Source: Anopheles merus
Taxonomy: Eukaryota > Arthropoda > Insecta > Diptera > Culicidae
Assembly: GCF_017562075.2 (NCBI RefSeq)
Contig: NC_054082.1
Span: 3,960,050 to 4,024,049, forward strand
Length of the DNA: 64,000 bases
Direction: 5' to 3'
Position 1 is the first letter of the stretch. Each line of letters begins with the position of its first letter. This document shows positions 24,472-36,900 of this stretch, one piece after another. A program made the position numbers and the translations under genes. A model generated the notes under the pieces. That model worked only from the letters and a program-made list of their open reading frames with translations. It was not told where the DNA came from and did not search any database.

Positions 24472-27400
24472 ATGTCCCCGCCGGATGACAGCACGGAAAC
24501 GGAACCACCATCTGCCATGTCGACCACCGTCGTCACCGTGGCAACGCTGCTTGCCGAACGCTGCCTCGGATGTGCGATTAACTACACCGGCGCCGCCGCC
24601 GCCGCCGCCAATCTCCCGGGCGAGCGGTTGCAGTCCGATTTCGGGCGCCCAAGCACGCCGGCACCGCGGCACAACTGGACCTGGAGCTATCTTAACCTTA
24701 GCGCACCGCAGCAGTACGACACGTTCGACGGGGAGTACGAGATTGATCCGGCCTACCAGCTACGCTACAGCGTGCTCGGCACGGTGCTACTGACGTAAGT
24801 GTCATGGAAAAAGTTTTACCACACGCGAGCCTCCAATTGATAATTGACTTTCAGACTTGATTAATTGATACGCCGGTTCGGGGGAAGAACGAGACACAGA
24901 CAGACACCGACAGTTGACCGTAGCTGCCCACACACACACCCACACACACAAGCCAAATATTTGGCTTCGAGGTTCGGCCCCAAAATTGCTTAAATTGTTC
25001 ACTGTGTCCTACTCCCATGCTTCTATTCTAACGTGCAACATCTTACAAACACACTGTGAAACATCCTACGTGACGCGCTTTTGTGCCAGCCTACGTGCGC
25101 GTTGCCATGGGAACGGGGTGGTGGAATGAATGCCCACATAAAGAGGCAACCTTAAATGCTCCCGAATGGCTCCCGGGGCGGGTGGAAAGGTGATTCGTCC
25201 CACGGGATGTTTGAAATGGGTCTCCGGGAGCCTTTTTTCCCCCCAGAAATAATGTCGCCCGGAAAATGAAAGCTCTGTGTGTAGCACAATATTCACTAAG
25301 TGGGAAGAAAAATGGGAATGGCAGCGACCGGTAAGTAAGAAAAGAGAAAAGCGTACCGTTCATTCAATTTACCAATACGTTTCTCTTCGTTTCACACACG
25401 TGTATGAGTTCATTGCTCGCTCGAGGTAGAAAAAAATACAGAAGAGCACTTTTGATAAATCATAACACATTTCACGTAAAGCCCTCAAAACGTTAGACGC
25501 TTGTTCGCATTCGCTTCGTTTGGTCGCTGGCCTCATCGAGAGTGAAGAGTGCCACCGGAATGGGTCCAGTGCGGCTGACGGCTGTCAAAAAACGTCGCCC
25601 GGAAGTGGCTTGCCGGACGAGAGGGACGCTGCAGGAGAGCGCGTCGTACACGAATCACTTTCACTCGTCCATAACTTATTCGTCGCGCCCGGAAATGCTA
25701 AAAATGATCAAATGCTCGCTGCCACACAATCGAGCGCGTCCCTCACGCCTGTCCTCGAACCGGCGATAAAAGGACTTCCTTTCCCTCCTGCCTGGCAGGG
25801 GGACGAAGAGATTGACAACTTTTCAATAATTTTTATTAACCTTCAGCGGGGGGAATTATGGAGATGGCAAAGTGAATGATGCTAAGTGTGACTAATGCTT
25901 ACTTCAAAGACTGTTGAGAGAAAGCGACTGATAATTTCTTCGCCTATCTTTTTGACTGAAGCTCCACAGAACATAAATTCCCCATCTTGTCGTTCGACCG
26001 GCCTTCAAGAAGCAAATTGCGATTGCGAAAGTGATAAACGTCTGAAGCACCTATTAAAGTTACGAGATTTTCATTAGCCCGCTTCTTCTCGGGCGGCTTC
26101 ACCATACGGAGACGGCTTTTCCAACGATCCATTATAAGTTGGTCAAACTGTCTGCCAAAATCTTGGAAATAGGCCCCTTCGCCCTGTTCACCTCTCAGAG
26201 CTCCCGTCGTCCACAGCACACAAATAAGGAACGAAAATAGCGATGGGCTCCCGCCTAAACTCCTAACCGCCTGACCTGATTCCACGCCAATTACTCCCAA
26301 CACTCACTCACTCCCCCCGCGTCACAGGACGAGACGGATGATGAGCCACTAAAGCGGGATTAACGTTCGCCTTCTTCATCCTTAAGAACGGCGGCGGGCG
26401 GCGATGATATTTATTACGTGTCATTTTTTCACCCACTTGCGATCAGGCTCCGGAGCCTCGGAGCTCAAAAGCGCTACAATAATTCCCGACCTCGCGCGAC
26501 AGTAATTCCAAGCTGATTAGCTCACTTGCCTCAGATTTTCTTATTGGTCCTATTGTCTTCTTATACCTCTCTCTCTCTCTCTATCTTCCAGGGTGGCCTA
26601 TGCGCTCGTCTTTATCCTCGGCCTGCTGGGGAACATCTCGGTCGTGATCGTGGTGAAGAAAAGCACCATGATGCGATCGCCCACCAACCGGTTCATCGTC
26701 AATCTCGCGTACGCTGATTTATTGGTCAATTTTCTCTGCCTACCGTTTACGCTGATCGGGAATCTGTACCCAGGTAAGATGTCAACCCGGTCTTGCTCCC
26801 CGGAGTACTACACGCACAGGGGCACCTATATAGTTACACAGGAGTCAAGGCGTCAGGGAGCAAGTGGATCAAATTTATGGACCTTTAGCCGGCAATCGAT
26901 AAGAGCTAATGCAGGGGGCAACATGGATTTTTTGTCGTTGTTGTTGCCATCCTTAGAACCGGGAAAGTTTGCCGTCCCCCAGCCAGCTGTTCGGGAATGG
27001 CGGCGGGTTTGGTTTAAGTTGGACAATATATTGACTTTTAAATTGACTGCTGACAACTTTCCTCCCCGATGACGCGTTCCATACACTTCCACACATACAC
27101 ACACGCACACACACACGAAAAGAATCGAGGCCAGCTTCCGGAAATACAGAGGAAGGGGACAAAATACAGCAAGATTGATTTATTTCCCTTGAGGGGATGG
27201 TCCCATTTACGTGTTTTTTTCCACGTGGTTCCTAAACACTATTTTCCAGCCGGCGCCCGCAGCCGCTGCTGAAAATAGAATCGATCACCGTGTTACGGTG
27301 AAAGAATAAAGTATAATTACGAAACATTGAAACATAAATAACGCGTCCAGGGCGGGCGTCCGTTGTGTATTATATTGCAGCCATCCATCTTGCACGTCCG

Positions 27401-30400
27401 CAGGGCAAAGGCGCACGGTTTTAAAGCAACAATTCTGCATACAAAACCACTCCAAACGTGGCCGTGGTTGTTTTTTTTTTTTCTTTCTTTTCTTTTGCCG
27501 AATAATTTACATCTAATGAATAATTCTGCTGAAAAAGGCTCTTCCATCCCAAAAGCCGTTGTACCACACCATGTGCACATACTGTACGAGGACGGAGGCA
27601 ACAAAAAACAAAACAAAAAAACCAATAACCAGGAACCATATTATGGGGCCCCCATCAACCATTCCATCGAGTAAAGTAAAAACTTTTCTTTTATGAAGCC
27701 ACCATATGAGCGCAGCATCGATTGTGACAAATTGTAGACATGGGCATTGCCGTAAAGGATACCGTTTATCGATGGTGATACAGTTAGCACGTTATGTATG
27801 GTACCGTTTCCTACGCTTTCCTACAGTGCTGTCAAACCGATGAGCTCTGCTGGAGCATAGTTTCTCCCAATGTATTATGATACAGGCAGGACGACAGAAT
27901 ACTCACACGCTCGCGATGGTACTACTACGCTCGATGAAAGGATGGTCTCTCCACACCAACCCTTCCTGGTGTGACATCTCTGGCCAAGACCGCACGTTGA
28001 AGAAGCCGTCCTACCGAAAACCCGCGTTTCAATATCACTCGTCCCCGAACGCAGGCAAAACACACAGCGCCACTTCAAGTGTTACTTTGATGTTGTGAGC
28101 TTCGTTTCTTTTTTTTTCGTCCTTCCTTCACAGCCACACAGTAATATGGAGGCGCCTCGTAGTTTTCAAGCGCTTCTTATACCGTTTAACGTTATTTTTT
28201 CCTACTTTTCTTCCCCTTGCAGCGTGCGCTTGCTATCAGTTCGGCCAAACTTTCTCGCATTTTACCGCACACACATACACAACACATCTTGAATGGGAAA
28301 AGGAAAACATTTTCCTTTGTTCAATACCACCGGGCATTCTGCTGCTCCTGCTGCTGCTGCCGACGGATGGTTTCATCGTCTCACACGCCCAATGTTGGCA
28401 CGCGAAGGCAAAACTTACTCTTTCCCCCCTCGAGGATAAGACATCGAAAGGCAGCAGCAGCAGCAGCAGCATTTCAGCAACACGTATAACAACCAACGTA
28501 CACACATACACACACCACAACCCACCACAAAAACGATCCTAACAAATTTGGTGCCTCTTCTTTGTCCCCAAGCGTAACATCATACATTACACCCGTTCGG
28601 TAATGTAATTTTCGTCAAGAGAGGAGGAGACATTTTCGTCCTCTTTTTCTTTTTTATCTTTTTTTGCTCCAGCCCCGTTATCATCCATCTCTTGTCTGTT
28701 CTACTCCTTTCTGTCTCACACGCTCACGATCTTCCGTACACCGCCATCGCCATCGACACCACCACCACCATCAAGCTTGGATTTTGGGGGTGTTTTTCTG
28801 CAAGGGTGTTTCCTATCTGCAAGGCGTTTCCGTTTCCGCTTCCGTCAACACGCTGATGGCGATCTCCATCGAACGTTGCTTCGCGATATCGTTCCCCATT
28901 TCGGGCACCATTACGACCAGGTAAGGCGCGATACACACAGCGCGCTTCCCACCACTTTGGCAGCGCTTGCTCAGTTTTTCCTTTGGCGCGTTCTGATTTC
29001 TACGGCCTGCTGCGCTCCTCTATCTCTCTATCTCTCCTCTAGACAGTATCGGTTGATTGTGACCATCATCTGGTTTATAGCGCTGAGCATTAACCTGCCC
29101 TGGCTGTTCGTCTTCACGCTGCGTCCCATCGGCATTCCCGGAAGCATAGCGCAGGTGAGAGTGTTCATATTCGGAGGGAGGAGGTGTATGTGAGTATGGG
29201 GGTGGTGGTGCGTTTCAACGTTCAAGGTTACGTACGCGCGCTTTAATATCGCGACACTTTCATTGCCACTTGTACACTTAGTGGTCCATAAAAAAGCACA
29301 GCAAGGCAGACAGTTACACTTCTTCAAAGGCTTGCTATCGACGATGCCGATACGTACCCAACTTTTACAACAAACGCTCACAAAAGCGCTGACTGCGAAG
29401 AGCTTAATTTGATGAAAAGTTACCCGTCCGGTCGTTCTTACTGTGCTTTAACAGATTAATCAACTGGTCGTCGTTAAATCCTGTCACTAAGTCTCGAGAA
29501 GACGGCGAGCAACGATGCTGTTGTAGCGATTTAACCAAGCGAACGAAGCGAACACCATAAGCTCTAGGCTTCATACGGCGTGGATATATAGACAACTTTG
29601 CACATACATTCTTAGCTTCAACACCCACGAGACATACATACGAGTAACTTAGTTTTTTGAATAGATACAATTAAAGACCGCACGATGGTACAATTAATAC
29701 CCTTATCTCGCTAAGAAGCCCACCAACATGCTGCAGAATTGGATACTAAAATTTAATTAAAATTAAGCTCACTTACAGCGAAAGGGTAAACTCTCCAAAA
29801 TTTGATAATTAACTTAAGATAAGAAGAAGAACTTAAGACGTTAAGAACTTAAGACGTTAAACCCACATGTACATGTTAAATTTACAAGCGATTAGCAACT
29901 TTATTAACCCATATTCCCACAGATCTGTACCGAGCTGTGGCCGACACCGGCATCGGAAAGCTGGTACTTTCTGTTCGCCAACCTGTTCTTCTGCTACCTT
30001 GGCCCGCTGATTGTGATATCCATCTGCTATGTCATCATCTGGAAGAATGTAGCTTACCGGAATCTGCCGCGCGAGATGATTATAAACCGCAAAAATGATG
30101 TCTTCAATCGCAGCAAGGTGAAGGTAAACAACCCCATCAGCTATTCCGCGTCTCGGTTGCCAACTGTGCCAACTAAACAGTTTGCTCGGTTTTCTTCTCT
30201 CTTCACTCCTGCAGGTCATAAAGATGGTGTTCGTTGTGATCATCACCTTCGCCATCTCGTGGTTGCCGCTGTATGCCATCTTTTGCTTCGTCAAATTTGC
30301 CGGCGATTTGGTGTACGATGAAACGGGTAAGCAGCCACGACCGGGGCAATATAAGGAGCGAGCTTATAAGGATGCTTTTTACTTTCCTCCCTTTTTTCGC

Positions 30401-30756
30401 TTTCCAACACAGTTCAATCTTTCATCCTGAACATTCTCCCCGTCGCCCAGTGGCTCGGTGCATCCAACTCGTGCATCAACCCGATACTGTACGCGTTCAT
30501 GAACCGCAAGTTTCGGGCCGGCTTCAAGAAGCTGTTCCACAGCTGCTGCACGGCCGACGAGGACGATTGGGACCTGCCGACCACGGTGGGCCGTCTCGAG
30601 GAGAAGGACCTGTACCTGCGGCGGGTGCGATCGTTCAGCAACGGCAAGCAACACCAAACGCTGCTGCACTACACTGGCCGGGAGCACTGCTCCACACTGC
30701 GTGTGCCACTAACGGCACCGCCCTTGAACGTGCCCAATGGTGGAACGCACGATTGA
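24472..30756 (+). CDS. Neuropeptide G-protein-coupled receptor, SIFamide-receptor-like
   Basis: Rhodopsin-family receptor of 472 residues in the plasma membrane. Exons: 24472..24794, 26592..26773, 28776..28920, 29043..29154, 29923..30123, 30215..30326, 30413..30756; all junctions are GT/AG and in phase. The first 98 residues are extracellular, with N-glycosylation sites at Asn37, Asn68 and Asn75. TM1 spans about 99-122 (GLLGN). TM2 has NLAYADLLVNFLCLPFT. Cys177 before TM3 can pair with the Cys of ICTELWP. The DRY position is Glu201-Arg202-Cys203. TM6 has ISWLPLYAIFCFVKF. TM7 has QWLGASNSCINPILY. The tail carries a CC pair for possible palmitoylation. The stretch SKVKVIKM, the TM6 end WLPLY and the TM7 block PVAQWLGASNSCINPILY resemble insect SIFamide receptors (NPFF-receptor group). 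The exact ligand is inferred, not shown. Introns 1, 2 and 5 (0.8-2.0 kb) hold no recognised gene. Confidence 0.92.
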
Positions 30757-31048
30757 AATATTCGTTTGGACGGCACAATAAGCACAGCACGCCCATCTAC
30801 GGTTTTAAAAAGATGATGCGCCGAACAAATTTTGCCAATGATAATATGCAAACAAAAGCTTACGTAAAACGTACATAAAATATTTAAAATAAGGGGAGGG
30901 GGAAGCTAGTTACACTATTCTAAGAATTAAAAATCATTAATCGCGGGAACCAGATAATGCGCTACTATTTACGCTCACTTTTGAAGTTGGGTCACGTATC
31001 AGATGTATTTTCATATAACTAATTGTTCGATATAATGATGATTTTCAA

Positions 31049-31054
31049 AATAAA
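31049..31054 (+). promoter_or_regulatory. Candidate polyadenylation signal of the receptor gene
   Basis: AATAAA lies about 290 bases after the receptor stop codon and is the clearest signal before the convergent eIF6 gene. Confidence 0.5.
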
Positions 31055-31507
31055 ACGTATATATATATTGTTTTTCAAAAACACAAGAGTCCGTTCAATT
31101 TCGCCATCGCCATTGTACATTAGGGGAGGTGATAAGGGGGTAGTAAAAATCAAAGTTCGATTGTTGGGGAAATTGTTGCGACGGAACAATACGGTTATAT
31201 TGTTATGTATCATGGAGCCATACCACCGGGTTGAAGTTTGTACAATCTTTTTGTAGCACTTTGCTTTCTTTGTTAGAATATTACCATACCATACCAACGA
31301 CTCCATGCACTGCTCATCCCCCGGACATGGAAAATGATCGACACAAATGGCTGCGTCAAGATATTCACCCTTCCAAACACGCTCACAGTATTCACGAATC
31401 CTTGAAACATCCAGCTACAGACTGGCTTACGACATCCTGGAAAGGAAAGAAGGTAAAACGTTTTAATGGACTGTTCAGACATGAAACAGGAAGGTTGCTC
31501 CAGGTGC

Positions 31508-32484
31508 TTACGCTTCAATCAGAGATGCTCGCAGGTTGCTGGTGACATTGGAAGGTTGTGCTTCGTTCAGCTTGAATACGCTCTCCACCACGGACAGCTC
31601 GGTCGAGGTAGTGCTGGTACCACAGAATGCACACCAATCGTTCACTACCATACCGGCGGCAAGCACCTCACAGCCCCGGTTCACCGTACCGGCCACAAGT
31701 GGAATTTGTAGAAGCGACGCCAACTCGTCCAGCTCCTGGCTGGGCGTCTTCGGATGTACGAGCCCACCCTGATTGCTTAGCACCGAGTACGCACCGACGA
31801 GCACATTGTTAGCCACGGTCTGACGGAACACTTCCACGCCCAGCGTATCCACAATGATCTCCTCCGTCTCGCGATCAATGTCCGGATGGACCAGGGCGAC
31901 ATAGTCATTGCAAGCGATCACGTTGCCCAGGGCCGACAGTCGCTCCTCGACGCGATGGATTTTCACCGAATCCGGCAAGGAATTTCGCAAATGCTGCAGT
32001 TCCACATCTGTCGTACTGTTCGGCACTACCAGTCCATTCTTGTTGCCCACCGACAGTCGACCGATGATTCTACATCCGGCTATGCTGGTATGAACCACTG
32101 GAATAACGTCTGCCAACTCCGACTCAAACACGCTGAAAGGGACCGCGAAGCGAAGAACATGATTAGAATGAAAGCGAAGCACTCCCAACCAGAGCAGCTT
32201 GTTTATGTCAACACGTGCCATCGTACATAACCTCCAAAAGTGATATGCAACTAACTTCTAGTATGCCGTACATAGCGCCAGTGCTTTATATTGGCATCTC
32301 GATTGCACATAAACAAATTGTAGCCTTTTTAGTGAACAGTTTATCACCATAATTCATTCCCGGCACGAATAGTTTACCTGTAGAATGCCTCTGAACCTCC
32401 GATCGCAACAAGGCAGTATGAGTTGGTAAGTTTGCTGAACACACCGATATCGTCATTATTCTCAAACTCTGCACGCAAAGCCAT
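31508..32484 (-). CDS. eIF6: Eukaryotic translation initiation factor 6 (eIF6)
   Basis: eIF6 binds the 60S ribosomal subunit, is needed for its biogenesis and blocks early joining with 40S. Exon 1 is complement 32378..32484, beginning with ATG and reading MALRAEFENNDDIGVFSKLT. Exon 2 is complement 31508..32132. The 245-nt intron has a GTAAAC donor and a TTTCAG acceptor, and splits the Ser codon of FYSVFESELAD. The product has 243 residues, close to the usual 245. Signature stretches include GCRIIGRLSVGNKNGL, NSLPDSVKI, ERLSALGNVIACNDYVAL, SNQGGLVHP and AGMVVNDWCAFCG. The open frame extending upstream of exon 2 is translated intron and should not be used as the N-terminus. The gene converges on the receptor and shares strand with LanB1. 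Confidence 0.98.
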
Positions 32485-33963
32485 GATTGCTGTTGATGTA
32501 TATGCTGTTTTGTAGCTGTGGAACAATAGTTAGCGCACAACAATTACGATTTCAAGCGAAATATTAGCAAATTTGGAACCGACACGCAGTTTTGTGTTTC
32601 GCGATGCCGGGGAGCGAGCAATATTTTTAATGTTTACAACAATTTTGACAGCTCGCGGAGGGATGAAGGTCGACCAAGATTAATACAAACGTGTGTTTTG
32701 TCGTTCCGTCATTTTAAAAAGCCATTACGAGTTTCGTTACGCAAATTTTACCACTTCCTTTTCCTTTTTAGATTAAATACATGGTTCAAACCCTTTTCTT
32801 TCCGGTGTGATGACTTGTCATGCATTTATATAGGTTTAGAAAATGCAAACATGACCCAATTGTTTGAACAAAGCAAAATATTGAAGAAAACAGCGCTTTC
32901 ACAATAATACCACAGTTGATTGAACACAACGCAACTGTGGAAATTGCTTTTCAATTCAAAATTCAACACGTGGTCCACGTTAAAGCGAATTTCCTATTTC
33001 TTTCCGTATGTGAGATTGTAAATCGCGCAATACTTGCTTTTTTTTCTTACATGATGGATGAGACCCGCATACACGTTAGTTAAAACATTGAAGAGATTTA
33101 TTATTTACGACGAACAGACTTGCGTACAATTTAGGTGTTATTGGTTCCACTTAAAATCAGAGTTAAAAACGAGCATTTTAAAACACTACATTGTATGGCG
33201 ATTTGCGATAGGTACGAGCGACTATACCTGTTTGCTGTCAAGTTGTTGAAATATTGAAGGAACCTACAATCTAGTTCCGTTTAGATACTTCCTATAATCT
33301 ATTGCTATTTTCGAGACTATTTCCTTTTCGAGAATTGCTTCACCAGCTTTGTATGGTTTAGGGGTGAGTGTGACCATCAAAGGTGCACCATTGACTAATA
33401 CACTATTCTTTTATAAATGAAAACATGGAGGCTGTAGGAAAAACGTTATAAATGCACTGGATGTGTCTCAATGGGGCTCGAGGGTACTGGCAAACCCCTC
33501 GGCTTCTCTTACGGCTAGAACATTCCTTACAATTCTTAAACTACACACCTCGTGGTTGTTAGTGACGAGCACTAACAAGAATCTAATACGGGGCTGGAAA
33601 TCAAAAGTTATTAGCAACTACAGGATAAACGAACACCAAGGGAAAAAACTCTATCTCTCTCTTTATCGCCACCGGTTCAAACTTAAAATCACTCTTCTAT
33701 TTTTCGCATATTCGTATTGTTTTTTGTTTCCTTTCTCTTTGTTTTTGGCACGAAGATTATCTAGTTTTCTGTCTTCTCGCAAGACTCTTTTATACTTTTC
33801 CGATACTACGAAAGAAGTATCGTAAAGCGTAGTACTTCTTTGCTCTAGGTGTATTTCTAGAATAATTGTTCGTAAAAAACCCCCTCTCTTGCTACAATTT
33901 TCGGCTGTGAACACATAGTAATTGCTTAATTCTTGCGGAGAGCAGGCTGGAATCTTCGACACA
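32485..33963. other. Spacer: eIF6 promoter side and LanB1 3' UTR
   Basis: No coding exon was recognised. The eIF6 promoter should lie just above 32485. A TTTTGACAGCTCG element is present near 32643. The other end must hold the LanB1 3' UTR. Confidence 0.5.
33097..33102 (-). promoter_or_regulatory. Candidate polyadenylation signal of LanB1
   Basis: TTTATT on the + strand reads AATAAA on the - strand, about 860 bases beyond the LanB1 stop. Nearer signals were not clear. Confidence 0.4.
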
Positions 33964-36900
33964 TTATGTGCACTGACGATATCGCTCCGCATTGGTCTGA
34001 ATCGTCTGCAGATAGAACGTGATCTTTCCGGTAAGATCGTTCAGCTCAGCTTCCAAATTCTGGATTTCCTTTTCGTTCGATTTATAGATATCGTCCATAC
34101 CTGTGTAAGTGTAAGAGAAAAGTACAAATTGGTTGAGCATGCTCTTCAGATCGCTTCCTACTCCATTACTTACTCTGCAGAGCTGACAGCTGAGTGGTCG
34201 TGTCGACGGTAATTTTGGAGGCACGGTTCAGCAAGTTTTGTGCACGCTCCCGGGCACTCTCGGAACGCCGAGCCTGTGCCGTGAGTGACTCGTTCGCGGT
34301 CTTGAAATCGTTTTTAAGCTAAATAGGCAGAATCAAACCAAAATATCGCCACATTAGAATACAATTCAGTGTATTAAAGTGCTTGAGTTGCTTGAGTACC
34401 TGTGTTGCACGTTCGTGCGCATTGTTAGCGGAGTCCTTTACGTCTTCGGCCTGTTTGTTGATGTCCTTGGCGTCCAGCTCATTGCGAATGTTGTCCTTCT
34501 GGAGCTGTTCAAGGCGCGACTGCAGCGCTAGCACCGCATTAGCCGTCGAGTTGGCACGCTTCTGTGCTTCTTCCGTTTCCTTGTCAATCTGAAATCAAAT
34601 GACAAATATTAGTATAACAGTTTGATTCACACACGCACACACACAACAGCAGTTTACAAACCTCCTCCAGATCGATCTTGGCAGAAGCAATGTCCGCATT
34701 TGCTTGCTTGATCGATTGGCGTGCCTTTTTCTGCGCATCGTCCGCATCGTCCAGAGCGCGTGTAATGTTCAACACGCCCGCTAACACCTTCTCTGCGCGT
34801 TCCCTGAAGAAAAGAGCAAAAATCACAACCGTTTAGCAGACAAAACTATGCTCGAGTTGTTGCACAAACGCTTACTTTTTATCCAGCGCATCAGACTTGA
34901 GCATCTCCACGCGTCGCAGATCGTTCTCCGTGTTGCGGATGATCGATTCCACATTGACCAGGTGAGATACCGCATCCTGAATCTTCTGTGCAAGATCATC
35001 GATCTGTTCGGGATCGAGCTGCAGTGTGTAGCTCATCATCTGCTCGATAAGTTCGCGCATTTCACCCGGCGAAGCCGTTGTGTTTTCGATCATGTCCGTC
35101 AGCTTGACAACCAGTATGTTCGCACGATCGATCAGATCCTTCGTGTCCTCGAGATGAGCTTGAGTTTCGTCGTGCGTTCGCTTCGCTTTCTTGTACGACT
35201 CCGAAGCATTGGCTTTCGCTTGCGACATCTAACAAACCAGAGTGGAAAGGTAAGAATTTTATCCCGCGCAGTTGCATCACTCACACTTACCGAACGTAGA
35301 ATATCATCCGCCAGCTCCTCCTTCTCCTTAATGTTCTGCTCGGTCTTCTTCGCAAAGTCTAGTGCCTTCTCGGACAGTGTCAACGCACCATTCTCGCACC
35401 GCAGCCCGCCACATCCATTCTTACAGCCCGCGCCGCCGCAGAACTCATCGCACGGATCGCCATGCCGATCGCAGATGCGCTGGTTCAGATCCGGCATGTT
35501 GCCGTTCAGATCGTTCAGCTCCTCCTGGTACTTCAGGAAGGCGGCCTCGTTGTTCTCGTGGTTGCGCACTACGTCGGCCTGATTTTTGTTGATCAGATGT
35601 TCCGCCCGCCGGCAGTAGTTCTCCGCCCGGCTGTTGATCGCCGTGATGTTCATGTTCGTTTCACCCAGCATGCTCACGCGGTACCAGGCGTCGCGGGTCA
35701 GATTCAACGCACCTTCGATGTTGCCCTCCTGCAGCTTCGTCGCATTGTCCTTCAGGTAGTTGGTCATCTGCTTCACGTCGTCCGCCCGACGGCCCAGATT
35801 AACGATTTCGATGTTCGCGAGCTTAATGTTCGAGTCCGTCTCTTGCAGCTTCCGTTCCGATTCCTCCAGATTGTGCAGCGATTCCTGCAGATGGTTGCGA
35901 ATACGGTCAATCTCGCCGCCAATCGCTTCGATCTCCCGATCGGAGATGGTGTTATTGAGCAGGCCCTCGATTTGGGCGATCTTCTTCGACATGGAATCGA
36001 ACTCCTTCTTGTAGGCACCGGTGGCACCAAGCTTCTTGATCGTTTTCGCCTCCTCAATCGTACGATCCGTTTCGTTCCGCAGCCCGTCCAGAATCATGTC
36101 CCAGTTGTCGAAGCACTCGCCGCATGGTTCGCAGTACGGAGCTTGGCCGAGATAGCCTCGATCGCACTGATCGCACTTGTAACCGCCAATGCCAGACTTA
36201 CAGGCACACTTGCCGGTGGTGCGGTCGCACTGTTGAGTTGCAGAGCCGTATGCATTACATTCACAGGCTGTAACAAAACCCCAACACATGATGTAAATCA
36301 ACCTTCTGTACCATTTACTCTGAGCATATACATACGTTTGCATTCCACGTTCGGATCGCCCCAGAAGTAAGCCTCACACTGATTACACTGACGTCCACCA
36401 AAGCCAGGTTTGCACGAGCACTGACCATCATACTGTGAAAGGAAAATATGGCTATTAGTATCTCCATCTCCTTCCAACCTCCGTCTCCTCCTACTCTAAC
36501 TACAACCTACCGGATTACACTGCTCACTAAGCGCCCCGACCGGATCACAATCGCACGCCTCGCATCCTTCGCCGCTAGCAATCTTCCAGTGGTTTTCGAT
36601 ACACTCGTCACAGTACTGTCCCTTCACGTTGCGCAGGCACGGACACTGGCCGGTGTACCGGTCGCAGTGCTGTATCGTTTGGTTTGTTCCCAGCAAGTTA
36701 CAATCGCAAGCACGACAGTCCTGCCGCAGCGCATCACCATAGAAACCATCGCGACAGTACTCGCAATGGTCGCCCTCCGTGTTGTACAGACACTGCAAAC
36801 ATTTGCCCGACTTCGAATCGCAGTTACCCGGGCGCTTCGGATCGACATTGTTGCTACAGTCGCACGACTGGCACTGGCCTCCCGGTTTCTCCGGATTGCC

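Noticed and set aside
29404..29670. 88-codon - strand frame in receptor intron 5
   Set aside because: No recognisable domain or signal peptide and no flanking gene structure.
32133..32221. N-terminal extension of eIF6 beginning MARVDINKLL
   Set aside because: It is translated intron. The true N-terminus is the upstream exon 32378..32484, which restores the conserved start and splices in phase.
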